Source: Streptomyces corallincola
GTDB lineage: Bacteria > Actinomycetota > Actinomycetes > Streptomycetales > Streptomycetaceae
DNA length: 64,000 nt
NCBI RefSeq assembly: GCF_019104725.1
Contig: NZ_JAHRXF010000005.1
Location: 124,001-188,000 of the forward strand
Reading direction: 5' to 3'
Positions 50,982-60,098 of the stretch are shown piece by piece (the stretch's first letter is position 1; each line of letters begins with the position of its first letter). The position numbers were made by a program, and so were the translations under genes. Under the pieces are notes generated by a model. It saw only the letters and a list, made by a program, of their open reading frames with translations. It made no database searches and was not told where the DNA came from.

Positions 50982-52568
50982 GTGCTCGGTCTCGAACTCG
51001 TCGTACTGCTCGGCTTCGCGGCCCTGCTCGGCAACGCGGGAGCCAAGCGGTTCCGGATCGCACCGCCCGTCGTGCTGCTCGCCGCGGGCATCCTGCTCGG
51101 GTTCGTCCCCGCGCTGCGCCAGGTCCAGCTGCCCTCCGACGTCGTCCTGCTGCTGTTCCTGCCGGTGCTGCTCTACTGGGAGAGTCTGAACACCTCGCTG
51201 CGCGAGATCCGGGTCAACCTGCGGGGCATCGTGCTGCTCAGCACCACCCTGGTCATCGGCACCGCCGCCGCCGTCGCGGTCACCGCGCACGCCCTCGGCC
51301 TGCCGTGGGGGCCCGCCTGGGTGCTCGGCGCGGCCGTCGCCCCCACCGACGCGACGGCCGTCGGGGTCGTCGGCCGCCTGCTGCCGCGCCGCCAGGTCAC
51401 CGTGCTGCGCGCCGAGAGCCTCGTCAACGACGGCACCGCCCTGGTCGTGTACGGCGTCGCCGTCGGCATCACCGTCGGCCAGGAGCACCTGGAGGCGCTC
51501 CACATCAGCTGGCTGTTCGTCCGGGCCTACCTCGGCGGCGCGCTGGTCGGCGCCGCCGTCGCCGGGGGCGCCGTGTGGGTGCGACGGCGCATCAAGGAGG
51601 ACCCGCTGCACGGGCAGGTCCTGATGCTGCTGGTGCCGTTCACCACCTACCTGATCGCGCAGGAGATCGGCGCCTCCGGGGTCGTCGCGGTCGTCGTGTG
51701 CGGGCTGATCATGAGCCAGGTCGCGCCCCGCGTGGTCCGCGCCGACATGCGGCTCCAGGCCAACGCCTTCTGGACGGTGGCCACCTATCTCCTCAACGGC
51801 GCCCTGTTCGTACTCGTCGGACTCGAACTCCACTCCTCCGTCAGGACGTTGTCCGACGCCGACCTGCCCCGCGCGATCCTCATCACGGTCGCCGTCACCG
51901 CCGTGCTCGTCGCCGCCCGGCTCTCCCACCTCTTCGGCAGCGCCTACCTGATCCGCGCCCTCGACCGGCGCCCCAAGCAACTCCTGCTCCGGGTCAGCAA
52001 CCGGTCCCGCGTGGTCAGCGGACTGTGCGGGTTCCGGGGCGCGGTGTCGCTGGCCGCCGCCCTCGCCGTACCGCTCCAGGTCGGCTCCGGGGCGCCGTTC
52101 CCCGGCCGGGCCGTCATCGTGTTCGTCACCGGCGGCGTGATCGTGCTGACCCTGCTCCAGGGGCTGGTGCTGCCCGCCGTGGTGCGCTGGGCGCGGCTGC
52201 CGCACGACACCTCCGTCGAACAGGAACGCCGGCTCGCCGAGAACATCGCCACCCAGGAGGCGCTGAACGCGCTGCCCCGGCTCGCCGACGAACTCGGAGT
52301 CGGCGACGACGTGGCCGACCGCCTGAGGGTGGAGTACGACAAGCACCTGGCGTTCATCCGGGCCCGCGCGGACGGCGACGAGGAACACCCCGCGCTGCGC
52401 CAGGAACAGCAGTACCGGCGGCTCCGCCAGGCGCTCGTCGCCACCAAGCGGCTCACCCTGATCCGGCTCCGCGACGAACGGCGCATCGACGACACGGTGT
52501 TGCGGCACCTCATGTCGCAACTCGACATCGAGGACGTGAGCCTGGCGTCCCGGCAGGCGACGGACTGA
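50982..52568 (+). CDS. Na+/H+ antiporter, CPA1 family
   Basis: 528 aa from GTG 50982, with CGGAG about 6 nt upstream. About 12 membrane segments are visible. The ion-binding motifs are AAVAPTDATAVGVV and the ND motif in AESLVNDGTALVVYG, as in NhaP/YjcE-type antiporters. The late arginine-containing helix is CGFRGAVSLAAALAVP. The C-terminal ~110 residues are a soluble charged helical domain (EQERRLAENIATQEAL, RQEQQYRRLRQALVATKRL). It exchanges cytoplasmic Na+ or K+ for protons. Confidence 0.93.
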   Translation: MLGLELVVLLGFAALLGNAGAKRFRIAPPVVLLAAGILLGFVPALRQVQLPSDVVLLLFLPVLLYWESLNTSLREIRVNLRGIVLLSTTLVIGTAAAVAVTAHALGLPWGPAWVLGAAVAPTDATAVGVVGRLLPRRQVTVLRAESLVNDGTALVVYGVAVGITVGQEHLEALHISWLFVRAYLGGALVGAAVAGGAVWVRRRIKEDPLHGQVLMLLVPFTTYLIAQEIGASGVVAVVVCGLIMSQVAPRVVRADMRLQANAFWTVATYLLNGALFVLVGLELHSSVRTLSDADLPRAILITVAVTAVLVAARLSHLFGSAYLIRALDRRPKQLLLRVSNRSRVVSGLCGFRGAVSLAAALAVPLQVGSGAPFPGRAVIVFVTGGVIVLTLLQGLVLPAVVRWARLPHDTSVEQERRLAENIATQEALNALPRLADELGVGDDVADRLRVEYDKHLAFIRARADGDEEHPALRQEQQYRRLRQALVATKRLTLIRLRDERRIDDTVLRHLMSQLDIEDVSLASRQATD

Positions 52569-52659
52569 GCACGCTCCGCACCGCCCCCAGGCAGGGGCGG
52601 TGGTGAGCGCACGGCGCCGCGAAGAACTTTTCTCGGTTCTTACTTCACGCCTTGACGGA

Positions 52660-52675
52660 GCTGGTCCATACCTTT
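52660..52675. promoter_or_regulatory. DasR (dre) site candidate upstream of the chitinase-like gene
   Basis: GCTGGTCCATACCTTT matches 11 of 16 positions of the dre consensus as I recall it (ACTGGTCTAGACCACT), keeping TGGTC-N-A-N-ACC. It lies between a TTGACG hexamer (52652-52657) and a possible TAGCTT -10 (52675-52680), 109 nt before the start codon. DasR represses chitin and GlcNAc genes in Streptomyces. Confidence 0.65.
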
Positions 52676-52783
52676 AGCTTCAGCGGTCGGACCCGCCCCA
52701 CGAGTCCGATCGGCGTTCACTTTGTGAACGCACGGTCCCGCACGCCGACCGGTTGTAGTTCCCCCACGAAAGGCCACACCGTT

Positions 52784-54166
52784 GTGACCAGGTCTTTGCG
52801 TTCCACAGCCGCGTACACCCTGTGTATAACAGCGCTCACCTTTTCCGCCTCCCTGATCGCCCCCGCCACCGCCTCCGCCGCCACCGGCACCATCACCGGC
52901 CTCAGCGGCAAGTGCCTCGACGTGGCGGGCGCGAGCAGCGCCAACGGCACCGCCGTACAGCTCTACGACTGCAACGGCACCGCCGCCCAGCAGTGGACCG
53001 TCGGCACCGACGGCACCGTCCGCGCCCTCGGCAAGTGCCTCGACGTGACCGGCAATTCGGCCGCCGACGGAGCCAAGCTCCAGCTCTGGGACTGCGTGGG
53101 CGGCGCCAACCAGCGCTGGACCGCCTCCGGGGGCAGCCTCGTCAGCGCGCTCAGCGGCAAGTGCGCCGACGTCACCGGCAACACCGCCGCCAACTCCACG
53201 CCCGTACAGATCTGGAGCTGCACCGGGGCCGCCAACCAGAAGTGGACCGTGCCCGCGGCGGGCGGGACCGGCGGTGGCGGTGGTGGCGGCACCGCCGCGC
53301 CGATGGCCGTGGCGCCGTACCTCTACAACGGCTGGGGCAGCCCGCCCAACCCCACCACCGTCATGAACGCGACCGGCGTCAAGTGGTTCACGCTCGCGTT
53401 CGTGCTCAGCAACGGGTACTGCAACCCCCAGTGGGACGGCGGGCGTTCGCTCACCGGCGGGGTGGACCAGCAGACCATCAACACCGTCCGTTCCAACGGC
53501 GGCGACGTCATCCCGTCCTTCGGCGGCTACAGCGGCAACAAGCTGGAGAGCTCCTGCAACAGCGCGGGTGAACTCGCGGGCGCCTACCAGAAGGTGATCA
53601 GCGCCTACGGGCTGAAGGCCATCGACATCGACATCGAGGCCGACGCCTACAGCAACCCGACCGTCCAGCAGCGCACCGTGGACGCGCTGAAGACCGTCAA
53701 GGCCAACAACCCCGGCCTGAAGGTCTACGTCACCATCGGCACCAACACCAACGGCCCCGACACCAGCCTCATCAACCGGGCCGCCAACTCCGGTCTGAGC
53801 GTGGACAGCTGGACCATCATGCCGTTCGACTTCGGCGGCGCCGGGCAGAACATGGGCAACCTCACCATCTCCGCCGCCGAGGGTCTGAAGAACGCGTTGA
53901 AGAACGCCTACCGCTACAGCGACGACCAGGCGTACCGGGGCATGGGCATCTCGTCCATGAACGGCATCACCGACAACAACGAGACGGTCACGGTCAACGA
54001 CTTCCGGACCATCCTCGGCTACGCCCAGCAGCACCACCTGGCGCGGCTGACCTTCTGGTCCGTCAACCGCGACCGGCCCTGCACCAGCGGGGTCGCGGAC
54101 AGCTGCTCCGGCGTCGGCCAGGGCGACTGGGACTACACCCGCGTGTTCGCGCAGTACACCGGCTGA
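52784..54166 (+). CDS. Secreted GH18 chitinase-like protein with ricin-type lectin domain
   Basis: 460 aa from GTG 52784. Residues 1-30 are a signal peptide ending ATASA-A. Residues about 32-160 are a CBM13 ricin-B domain with three GKCLDV/GKCADV-type repeats ending in Q-Q-W, Q-R-W and Q-K-W. A Gly-rich linker (GGTGGGGGGGT) leads to a GH18-like barrel. The catalytic strand is LKAIDIDIEADAY: the D-x-D-x-E core is intact, but the first Asp of the usual DGxDxDxE is Lys. The substrate is probably chitin or another GlcNAc polymer. A dre-like element upstream supports that. Confidence 0.88.
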   Translation: MTRSLRSTAAYTLCITALTFSASLIAPATASAATGTITGLSGKCLDVAGASSANGTAVQLYDCNGTAAQQWTVGTDGTVRALGKCLDVTGNSAADGAKLQLWDCVGGANQRWTASGGSLVSALSGKCADVTGNTAANSTPVQIWSCTGAANQKWTVPAAGGTGGGGGGGTAAPMAVAPYLYNGWGSPPNPTTVMNATGVKWFTLAFVLSNGYCNPQWDGGRSLTGGVDQQTINTVRSNGGDVIPSFGGYSGNKLESSCNSAGELAGAYQKVISAYGLKAIDIDIEADAYSNPTVQQRTVDALKTVKANNPGLKVYVTIGTNTNGPDTSLINRAANSGLSVDSWTIMPFDFGGAGQNMGNLTISAAEGLKNALKNAYRYSDDQAYRGMGISSMNGITDNNETVTVNDFRTILGYAQQHHLARLTFWSVNRDRPCTSGVADSCSGVGQGDWDYTRVFAQYTG

Positions 54167-54208
54167 CCACCGGCGTACCCGCGGCGCACGCCGTAGCGGC
54201 GGGCGGCC

Positions 54209-54237
54209 GGTCCGGCCGGGCAGGCACCGGCCGGACC
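54209..54237 (+). terminator. Terminator after the chitinase-like gene
   Basis: Perfect 11-bp arms GGTCCGGCCGG (54209-54219) and CCGGCCGGACC (54227-54237) with a 7-nt loop, 43 nt after the stop. The flanking GGCGG/CCGCC can extend the stem. Confidence 0.75.
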
Positions 54238-54316
54238 GCCCCCGCCGCCGGGCGGCACACCCCCCCGTTCCTCCACCCCCCCTTTCGGTCTTCGGACTCT
54301 CGGACGAGGAGTCACC

Positions 54317-56557
54317 GTGCACCCTCCCGTACGCCCGTACGGCGCGAGCCCCCGCTCGCGCCTCGTCTCCCGGCCCTGGACGGCCGCCCTGTCGGTGATG
54401 GCGACCACGGCCTCACTGCTGGGCGCGTTCTCCGCCTCCTCCTCGGCCGCGCCCGCCGCCGTGCAGGCGCTGCCGAGCAGCTGGGCGACCGTCACCAACT
54501 CCGGCAGCGGCAAGTGCCTGGACGCGCGGGCCGCCGCCACCGCCAACGGCACCGCCGTGCAGCAGTACACCTGCAACTCCAGCAACGCCCAGCAGTGGAG
54601 CTTCACCACCACCAGCGACGGCTACGTACGGATCAACAACCGCGGTGACGCCAACCAGGTGCTGGACGTCACCAACGTCTCCACCGCCGACAACGCGGGC
54701 GTCCAGCTGTGGACCTACTCGGGCGGCAACAACCAGCAGTGGCAGGCGGTGGACGACGGCGGCGGCGCCTACCACTTCGTCAACCGCAACAGCGGCAAGT
54801 GCCTGGACGTGCCCGGCGCCTCCACCGCCGACAGCGTGCAGCTCGCGCAGTACACCTGCAACGGCACCGCCGCGCAGCGGTTCCAGGTCTCGTCCGTCGG
54901 CAGCGACCCCGGCACCCCCGGTGACATCGACCTCGGCCCGAACGTGGACGTCTTCAGCCCGTCGATGTCGTCCTCGCAGATCCAGGGACGGCTGAACCAG
55001 ATCTTCCAGCAGCAGGAGACGAACCAGTTCGGCTCCGAGCGGCGCGCCGTGCTGTTCAAGCCCGGCACCTACAACAACGACGTCAACGTCGGCTTCTACA
55101 CCCAGGTCCTCGGCCTCGGTCTGAACCCTGACTCCGTCAACATCAACGGCGCCGTGCACGCGGAGGCCGACTGGTTCCAGGGCAACGCCACGCAGAACTT
55201 CTGGCGGGCCGCGGAGAACCTGTCCGTCACCCCCAACGGCGGCAACGACCGCTGGGCCGTCTCGCAGGCCGCGCCGTACCGCCGGATGCACCTGCGCGGC
55301 AACCTCCAGCTCGACGACAACGGCTGGTCCAGCGGCGGCTACCTGGCCGACAGCAAGATCGACGGACAGGTCCGCTCCGGCAGCCAGCAGCAGTGGATCA
55401 CCCGCAACTCCCAGCTCGGCAGCTGGACCGGCTCCAACTGGAACATGGTGTTCGTCGGCAGCCAGGGAGTCCCGGGCACCAGCTTCCCGAACCCGCCGTA
55501 CACCACGGTGGCGCAGAGCCCGGTCACCCGTGAGAAGCCGTTCCTCTACATCGACTCGGCCGGCAAGTACCAGGTGTTCAAGCCCGCCAAGCGGACCAAC
55601 ACCAACACCAACAGCTGGAGCGCGGGCAACCCGGCCGGGACCTCGATCCCGATCGACCAGTTCTTCGTCGTCAAGCCCGGCGCCACCGCCCAGCAGATGA
55701 ACGACGCGCTCGCACAGGGCAAGAACCTGCTGGTCACGCCCGGTGTCTACCACCTCAACCAGACGCTGCGGGTCACCCGGCCCGACACCGTGGTCCTGGG
55801 CCTCGGCCTCGCCACGCTCATCCCGGACAACGGCATCACCGCGATGACCGTCGCCGACGTGGACGGCGTCCAGCTCGCCGGTCTCCTCTTCGACGCGGGC
55901 ACCGTCAACTCCCCGCAGCTGCTGGAGTTCGGCCCCAGCGGCGCCTCCGCCGACCACGCGGCCAACCCCAGTTCCCTGAACGACGTGTTCTTCCGGGTCG
56001 GCGGCGCCGGTGTCGGCAAGGCCACCGTCAGTCTCACCGTCAACAGCGACGACGTCATCGGCGACCACACCTGGATCTGGCGCGCCGACCACGGCAGCGG
56101 GGTCGGCTGGAACACCAACACCGCCGACACCGGCCTCATCGTGAACGGCGACGACGTCACCATGTACGGCCTGTTCGTCGAGCACTACCAGAAGCACCAG
56201 ACCATCTGGAACGGCAACGGCGGCCGGACGTACTTCTACCAGAACGAGATGCCGTACGACCCGCCGAACCAGGCCGCCTGGATGAACGGCAGCGTCCAGG
56301 GCTACGACGCCTACAAGGTCGCGAACAACGTGACCAGCCACCAGGTGTACGGGTTCGGCAGCTACTGCTTCTTCAACGTGAACCCCTCGGTCACCGCCGA
56401 GCACGCCATCGAAGCGCCGAACAACTCCAACGTCCGCTTCACCAGCATGGTCACCGTCACCCTGGGCGGCAGCGGCACCATCCGCCACGTCATCAACGAC
56501 CGGGGCGACTCGGCCAATCCGGGTCACACCGTGGTCAACCTCAACAACTACCCTTGA
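54317..56557 (+). CDS. Secreted ricin-lectin plus predicted beta-helix protein
   Basis: 746 aa from GTG 54317, with GAGGAG 5 nt upstream. A signal peptide covers roughly residues 1-45. A CBM13 ricin-B domain (about 50-195) has three repeats with GKCLDAR, QQW and GKCLDVP motifs. The remaining ~540 residues contain RRAVLFKPGTYNNDVNVGFYTQVLGLG, LLVTPGVYHLNQTLRV and VVLGLGLATLIP, typical of right-handed beta-helix pectate-lyase/GH55-like proteins. Databases often label close relatives adenylyl cyclase, for which I see no support. It is probably a polysaccharide-acting enzyme or binder. It follows the chitinase-like gene but has its own terminator-separated unit. Confidence 0.82.
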   Translation: MHPPVRPYGASPRSRLVSRPWTAALSVMATTASLLGAFSASSSAAPAAVQALPSSWATVTNSGSGKCLDARAAATANGTAVQQYTCNSSNAQQWSFTTTSDGYVRINNRGDANQVLDVTNVSTADNAGVQLWTYSGGNNQQWQAVDDGGGAYHFVNRNSGKCLDVPGASTADSVQLAQYTCNGTAAQRFQVSSVGSDPGTPGDIDLGPNVDVFSPSMSSSQIQGRLNQIFQQQETNQFGSERRAVLFKPGTYNNDVNVGFYTQVLGLGLNPDSVNINGAVHAEADWFQGNATQNFWRAAENLSVTPNGGNDRWAVSQAAPYRRMHLRGNLQLDDNGWSSGGYLADSKIDGQVRSGSQQQWITRNSQLGSWTGSNWNMVFVGSQGVPGTSFPNPPYTTVAQSPVTREKPFLYIDSAGKYQVFKPAKRTNTNTNSWSAGNPAGTSIPIDQFFVVKPGATAQQMNDALAQGKNLLVTPGVYHLNQTLRVTRPDTVVLGLGLATLIPDNGITAMTVADVDGVQLAGLLFDAGTVNSPQLLEFGPSGASADHAANPSSLNDVFFRVGGAGVGKATVSLTVNSDDVIGDHTWIWRADHGSGVGWNTNTADTGLIVNGDDVTMYGLFVEHYQKHQTIWNGNGGRTYFYQNEMPYDPPNQAAWMNGSVQGYDAYKVANNVTSHQVYGFGSYCFFNVNPSVTAEHAIEAPNNSNVRFTSMVTVTLGGSGTIRHVINDRGDSANPGHTVVNLNNYP

Positions 56558-56581
56558 GCGTCGGCCAGTTGACGTGAACGC

Positions 56582-58870
56582 CTAGTGGTTCTGGGGCGGC
56601 CCGCCGGTCACCGGCGGGCCGCCCGTGTTCTGCCGGGTCCACACCGTCTTGCCGTGCGGGTGGTAGCGGATGCCCCAACTGTCCGCGACCGACGCGATGA
56701 TGAACAGGCCCCGCCCGTCCTCGTCCACCTGCCGGGCGTGCTTCAGATGCGGCACGCTGGTCCCCGCGTCCCGCACCTCGCAGGTGAGACGCTCGTCGAG
56801 GATGAGCCGGAGCCGGAACGGCGGAGCGCCGTAGCGGACGGCGTTGGCGACCAGCTCGCTCACGATCAGCTCGGCCGTGAACGCGGCGTCCGGGGCCACA
56901 CCCCACTCCCCGAGCCGGGCACGCGCCGCCGTACGGGCCGCGGGCACCGCCGACAGGTCCTCCGCCAGCGGCAGGGTCAGCACCCGCTCGGCGGGCAGCC
57001 CCCGCGCCCGGGCCAGCAGGATCAGCTTCTCCGTGTCGTGACGGTCGCGGAGTTCGTAGGAGAGGTCGTCCGCCAGCACCGGCAGCGGGGCGTCCGCGCC
57101 GTCCCGCAACAGCACGCGCAGCCCCGGCTCGCCCCGCAGTAGATCCTCGTTGCCGACCGCCAGGAGACTCCCCGCGGGCATCGGGAACGCCGTCTCCGGG
57201 AACGGCGCCTGGTCCGGCCCGGCCAGCACCGGACCGCCCGGCGCGGGCACGGCCGCCCCGTCACCGCCGGGCAGCACCAGGAACGGTTCCGACAGCCCGG
57301 CCCGCACCAGCGTGCACGTGTGGTCCACCGCGTCGTACACCGCGATGAGACAGCCCGCGGTGAGCGGCTGGCGGTTCAGCGGATCACCGGACGGCAACCG
57401 CGTCCGCTCGGCGGCCAGCCGTACGGCGGTGTCGCTGAGCCGGGCCATCAGCTCGTCCGGCTCCAGGTCCAGCCCGGCCAGCGCGTGGATGACCGTACGC
57501 AGCTGGCCCATCGTCGTCGCCGTCGCCACCCCCCGCCCGGTCACGTCCCCCAGCACCAACAGGGTCCGCCCACCGGCCAGTTCGATCACGTCGAACCAGG
57601 CACCGCCACCGCCCGGCCCCGTGATGTGCATCTGCGCCACGTCCAACGTCGCCGGAACGGAGGGGCGTTGGGGGAGCAGCCTGCGCTTCACCGTGGCCGC
57701 GATGGTCCGTTCACGGGTGAAACGGCGGGCGTTGTCGATGCACAGGGCCGCGTGCGCGCACACGTCCGACGCCAGCGCGATGTCGTCCTCGTCGAACGGC
57801 TCCTCCGCCCGGTGCCGGTAGAAACTGACCACGCCCAGCGCCTGCCCGCGCACCGTCAGCGGTGCCACGATCAGCGAGTGCGCGCCCGACACCGTGATGG
57901 AGTTGGCCCGCGCCGGGTCCGCCGACAGCCAGGCGCTGTCCTCGGTCACGGGGACCAGCCTGGGCCGCAGATCCTGGAGCACCCGCGAGAACGGCGTGCC
58001 GTCCGGCAGCCGCCGCACGTCACCGACCGCGTGCGCGGACAGCACCCCCTTGAACGCGGCCCGCCGCAGCGGCACTTCATGGTCCACCGGCGCCAACGGC
58101 GGTTCCTCGCCCCGGATCACGTCGTCGATCACCTCGACCACCACGATCCCGGTGAACGCCGGTACCACCGCGTCCGCCAACTCCCGGCACACCGCCGTCA
58201 CTTCGAGCCGCGTGCCGACCGTCGTACGGACCGTCTCCAGCACCCGCAGCCGGTGCAGCGCCCGCTCGCGGTCGGTGACGTCCAGCGCCGACGCGATCAG
58301 CCCCAGCACCTCCCCGTCCGGCCCCTGTAGCCGCACGTACGACAACGACAGGTCCACCGGGCGCCCGGTGCCGCCCGCCGGAGCGGCCCGTACCAGCCGC
58401 TGGAGCACGGGCTCCCCGGTGTCCAGCACCCCGCCCGCCACCGCCCGCTCCGCCACCGGGTCCTCCAGGCCCAGCGTGGCCGGGAGGTCCGGGGCGCCGG
58501 GCGCCGCCGCCGACGGAGCGGCATCCCGCACGCCGTCCCGCGAGTACAGCACCCGCAGCTCCCGGTCGAGGACGTACAGCGCCATCGGGGCGTGCGTGAA
58601 CAGCGTGCGCAGCACCGCCTGGTCCCGGCGGGCCGCGCCCGCGTCCCGTCCCTCGCGCACCTCCCAGGTCAGCTCGGCACCGGACAGCACCGGCCGCACC
58701 GACACCGCGCCCAGCGCCCCGGCCAGCTCAGGAGCGCCGTCCAGCAGTTCGGGCACGGTACGGCCCTCCGCCTCCGACCGCGACCGGCCGAGCAGCGCCT
58801 CGGCGCGGGCCGACCACTCGACGATCCGTCCGTCGCCGGTGATCCGCACGAGCACGGCACCGCTCGCCAT
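56582..58870 (-). CDS. PAS-GAF-SpoIIE phosphatase with C-terminal HATPase domain
   Basis: 762 aa from ATG 58870, with GGAGGTG about 9 nt upstream. Domains in order: a PAS domain (ITGDGRIVEWSARAEALLGRSRSEAEG), a second PAS (VLDRELRVLYSRDG), a GAF domain (near ITVSGAHSLIVAPLTVRGQALGVVSFYR), and a PP2C/SpoIIE phosphatase with metal motifs GGGAWFDVIEL and LVLGDVTGRG. Last is a histidine-kinase-like ATPase of the anti-sigma type (ELIVSELVANAVRYG, DEDGRGLFI). It is cytoplasmic. Such proteins act on anti-anti-sigma factors and respond to ligands or redox state. Its 3' end lies within a strong hairpin. Confidence 0.92.
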   Translation of the reverse strand: MASGAVLVRITGDGRIVEWSARAEALLGRSRSEAEGRTVPELLDGAPELAGALGAVSVRPVLSGAELTWEVREGRDAGAARRDQAVLRTLFTHAPMALYVLDRELRVLYSRDGVRDAAPSAAAPGAPDLPATLGLEDPVAERAVAGGVLDTGEPVLQRLVRAAPAGGTGRPVDLSLSYVRLQGPDGEVLGLIASALDVTDRERALHRLRVLETVRTTVGTRLEVTAVCRELADAVVPAFTGIVVVEVIDDVIRGEEPPLAPVDHEVPLRRAAFKGVLSAHAVGDVRRLPDGTPFSRVLQDLRPRLVPVTEDSAWLSADPARANSITVSGAHSLIVAPLTVRGQALGVVSFYRHRAEEPFDEDDIALASDVCAHAALCIDNARRFTRERTIAATVKRRLLPQRPSVPATLDVAQMHITGPGGGGAWFDVIELAGGRTLLVLGDVTGRGVATATTMGQLRTVIHALAGLDLEPDELMARLSDTAVRLAAERTRLPSGDPLNRQPLTAGCLIAVYDAVDHTCTLVRAGLSEPFLVLPGGDGAAVPAPGGPVLAGPDQAPFPETAFPMPAGSLLAVGNEDLLRGEPGLRVLLRDGADAPLPVLADDLSYELRDRHDTEKLILLARARGLPAERVLTLPLAEDLSAVPAARTAARARLGEWGVAPDAAFTAELIVSELVANAVRYGAPPFRLRLILDERLTCEVRDAGTSVPHLKHARQVDEDGRGLFIIASVADSWGIRYHPHGKTVWTRQNTGGPPVTGGPPQNH
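56594..56624. terminator. Terminator hairpin inside the 3' end of the phosphatase gene
   Basis: Perfect 15-bp arms (56594-56608 and 56610-56624) with a one-base centre, 37 nt after the beta-helix gene stop. The hairpin encodes the C-terminal GGPPVTGGPP of the convergent phosphatase. Confidence 0.75.
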
Positions 58871-59166
58871 CCGCACCACACCTCCGCCTCGGCCCCCGCG
58901 TCCCCTTCCATAGTGCGGGCGGCACCGGACCGGCTCACTTCGGTGCGCGGGGCACACGGGGCGCGGGGCACGAATGGCCCAAGGGGAGAGGGCGGGGGCG
59001 GCACGGGGGTGGGTGCGGGGGCGGCGTGCGGGTGCGGCGCGGGCGCGGGGCCGAGTGCGGCGCGGGGCCGAGTGCGGCGCGGAGGCGGGTGCAATCGGAT
59101 TTGCCTCGGGGTGATCGACGCAAGTTTTCTTTGCGTCACCGGTGCGGAGCGGGAGACAATCCCCGC
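58871..59166. other. Divergent promoter region, phosphatase/RpiR regulator
   Basis: 296 bases. The phosphatase side is G-rich on the plus strand, with direct repeats of GCGCGGGGCCGAGTGCG-like units at 59044-59080. The RpiR side carries two operator-like elements (59090-59134). Confidence 0.6.
59090..59134. promoter_or_regulatory. Two GCAA-N6/7-TTGC elements upstream of the RpiR gene
   Basis: TGCAATCGGATTTGC (59090-59104) and GCAAGTTTTCTTTGC (59120-59134); the second is the core of a perfect GACGCAA/TTGCGTC dyad (59117-59137). They start 30 bp apart and 32-77 nt before the start codon. A third copy occurs in front of the aminotransferase gene (61425-61440). Confidence 0.7.
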
Positions 59167-60066
59167 ATGCCCTCGACACCCCCGCCCGCGCCCGCCCCGC
59201 AGACCTACGACGAACTCCTCGCCGAGCTGCACCGCAGGGGGCGCACCCTCACCCCGTCGCAGCGGCGGCTGGCCGAGCGGGTCATGGCCGACCCCGAGGG
59301 CATCGCGTTCATGACGGTGTCGGAGCTGGCGCACGCGGTGGGCGTGAACGAGGCGACGGTCGTACGGTTCGCTGCCGGTCTCGGTCTGGACGGCTATCCG
59401 GGGCTGACCCGGCTGTGCCGCGAACGGCTGCGCGAACAGGCGCAGTTGCTGAGCCGGTACCACAACCTGGAGCAGCTCACCGCCGAGGGCGGGGACCCGC
59501 TGGAGCGGGCCGTGGCGCTGGACCGGGCCAACATCGCCCGCACCTTCGCCAGGGTCGCGCCCGAGCAGTGGCGCGAAACGGTGTCCGCGCTGGCCGACGC
59601 GCCGAACGTGCACGTCATGGGGTTGCGCAAGTGCCATGCCCCGGCCTATCTGCTCGGCTATCTGCTGGGCATGCTCCGCGAGGACGTCCGTACGATCAGC
59701 GCCGGGGCGGGCGGCCTCACCGACGAACTGCGCCGCGTCCGCGAGGGCGACTGCTTCGTGGCCGTCTCCATCCACCGCTACAGCGCGGAGACCGTCAAGG
59801 CGCTCGCCTGGGCGCGGAGCCGGGGCGCCCGGTGCGTGGCCCTCACCGACAACCCCGGCTCACCCCTGACCGCCTCGGCGCACCACCCGTTCTACGTGGA
59901 CGCCGCCGGACCCTCCGTCTTGCGCTCCATGACGGCGTTCACCGCGCTGGTCCAGGCGCTGGCCACCGGGGTCGCCCAGGAACGCGGCCTCGACGCGCGC
60001 TCCACGCTGCTGCGCGAGGAGGAACTGCTGGAGGAGTTCGGGGTGTACGTGACACCGGAGAGCTGA
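59167..60066 (+). CDS. MurR/RpiR-family transcriptional regulator
   Basis: 299 aa from ATG 59167; the frame extends upstream to 59026 through the operator zone. The N-terminal HTH_6 domain reads LTPSQRRLAERVMADPEGIAFMTVSELAHAVGVNEATVVRFAAGLGLDGYPGLTRL. The C-terminal SIS sugar-isomerase domain has VHVMGLRKCHAPAYLLGYLL and GDCFVAVSIHRYSAETVKALAWA, with GARCVALTDNPGSPL. It should bind a phosphosugar or similar ligand. It is convergent with the aminotransferase gene, whose promoter shares its operator-like motif, so it probably controls that gene and itself. Confidence 0.92.
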   Translation: MPSTPPPAPAPQTYDELLAELHRRGRTLTPSQRRLAERVMADPEGIAFMTVSELAHAVGVNEATVVRFAAGLGLDGYPGLTRLCRERLREQAQLLSRYHNLEQLTAEGGDPLERAVALDRANIARTFARVAPEQWRETVSALADAPNVHVMGLRKCHAPAYLLGYLLGMLREDVRTISAGAGGLTDELRRVREGDCFVAVSIHRYSAETVKALAWARSRGARCVALTDNPGSPLTASAHHPFYVDAAGPSVLRSMTAFTALVQALATGVAQERGLDARSTLLREEELLEEFGVYVTPES

Positions 60067-60098
60067 GCGGCGGCCGGGGCGCGGGGGAGCGGAAGGTC

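Noticed and set aside
54413..56527. 704-codon minus-strand open frame
   Set aside because: Antisense to the ricin/beta-helix gene; Val/Gly/Asp-rich translation without domains.
54317..56557. Adenylyl cyclase
   Set aside because: This name is common for relatives, but I see no cyclase metal or nucleotide-binding motifs; the protein is secreted and beta-helix-like.
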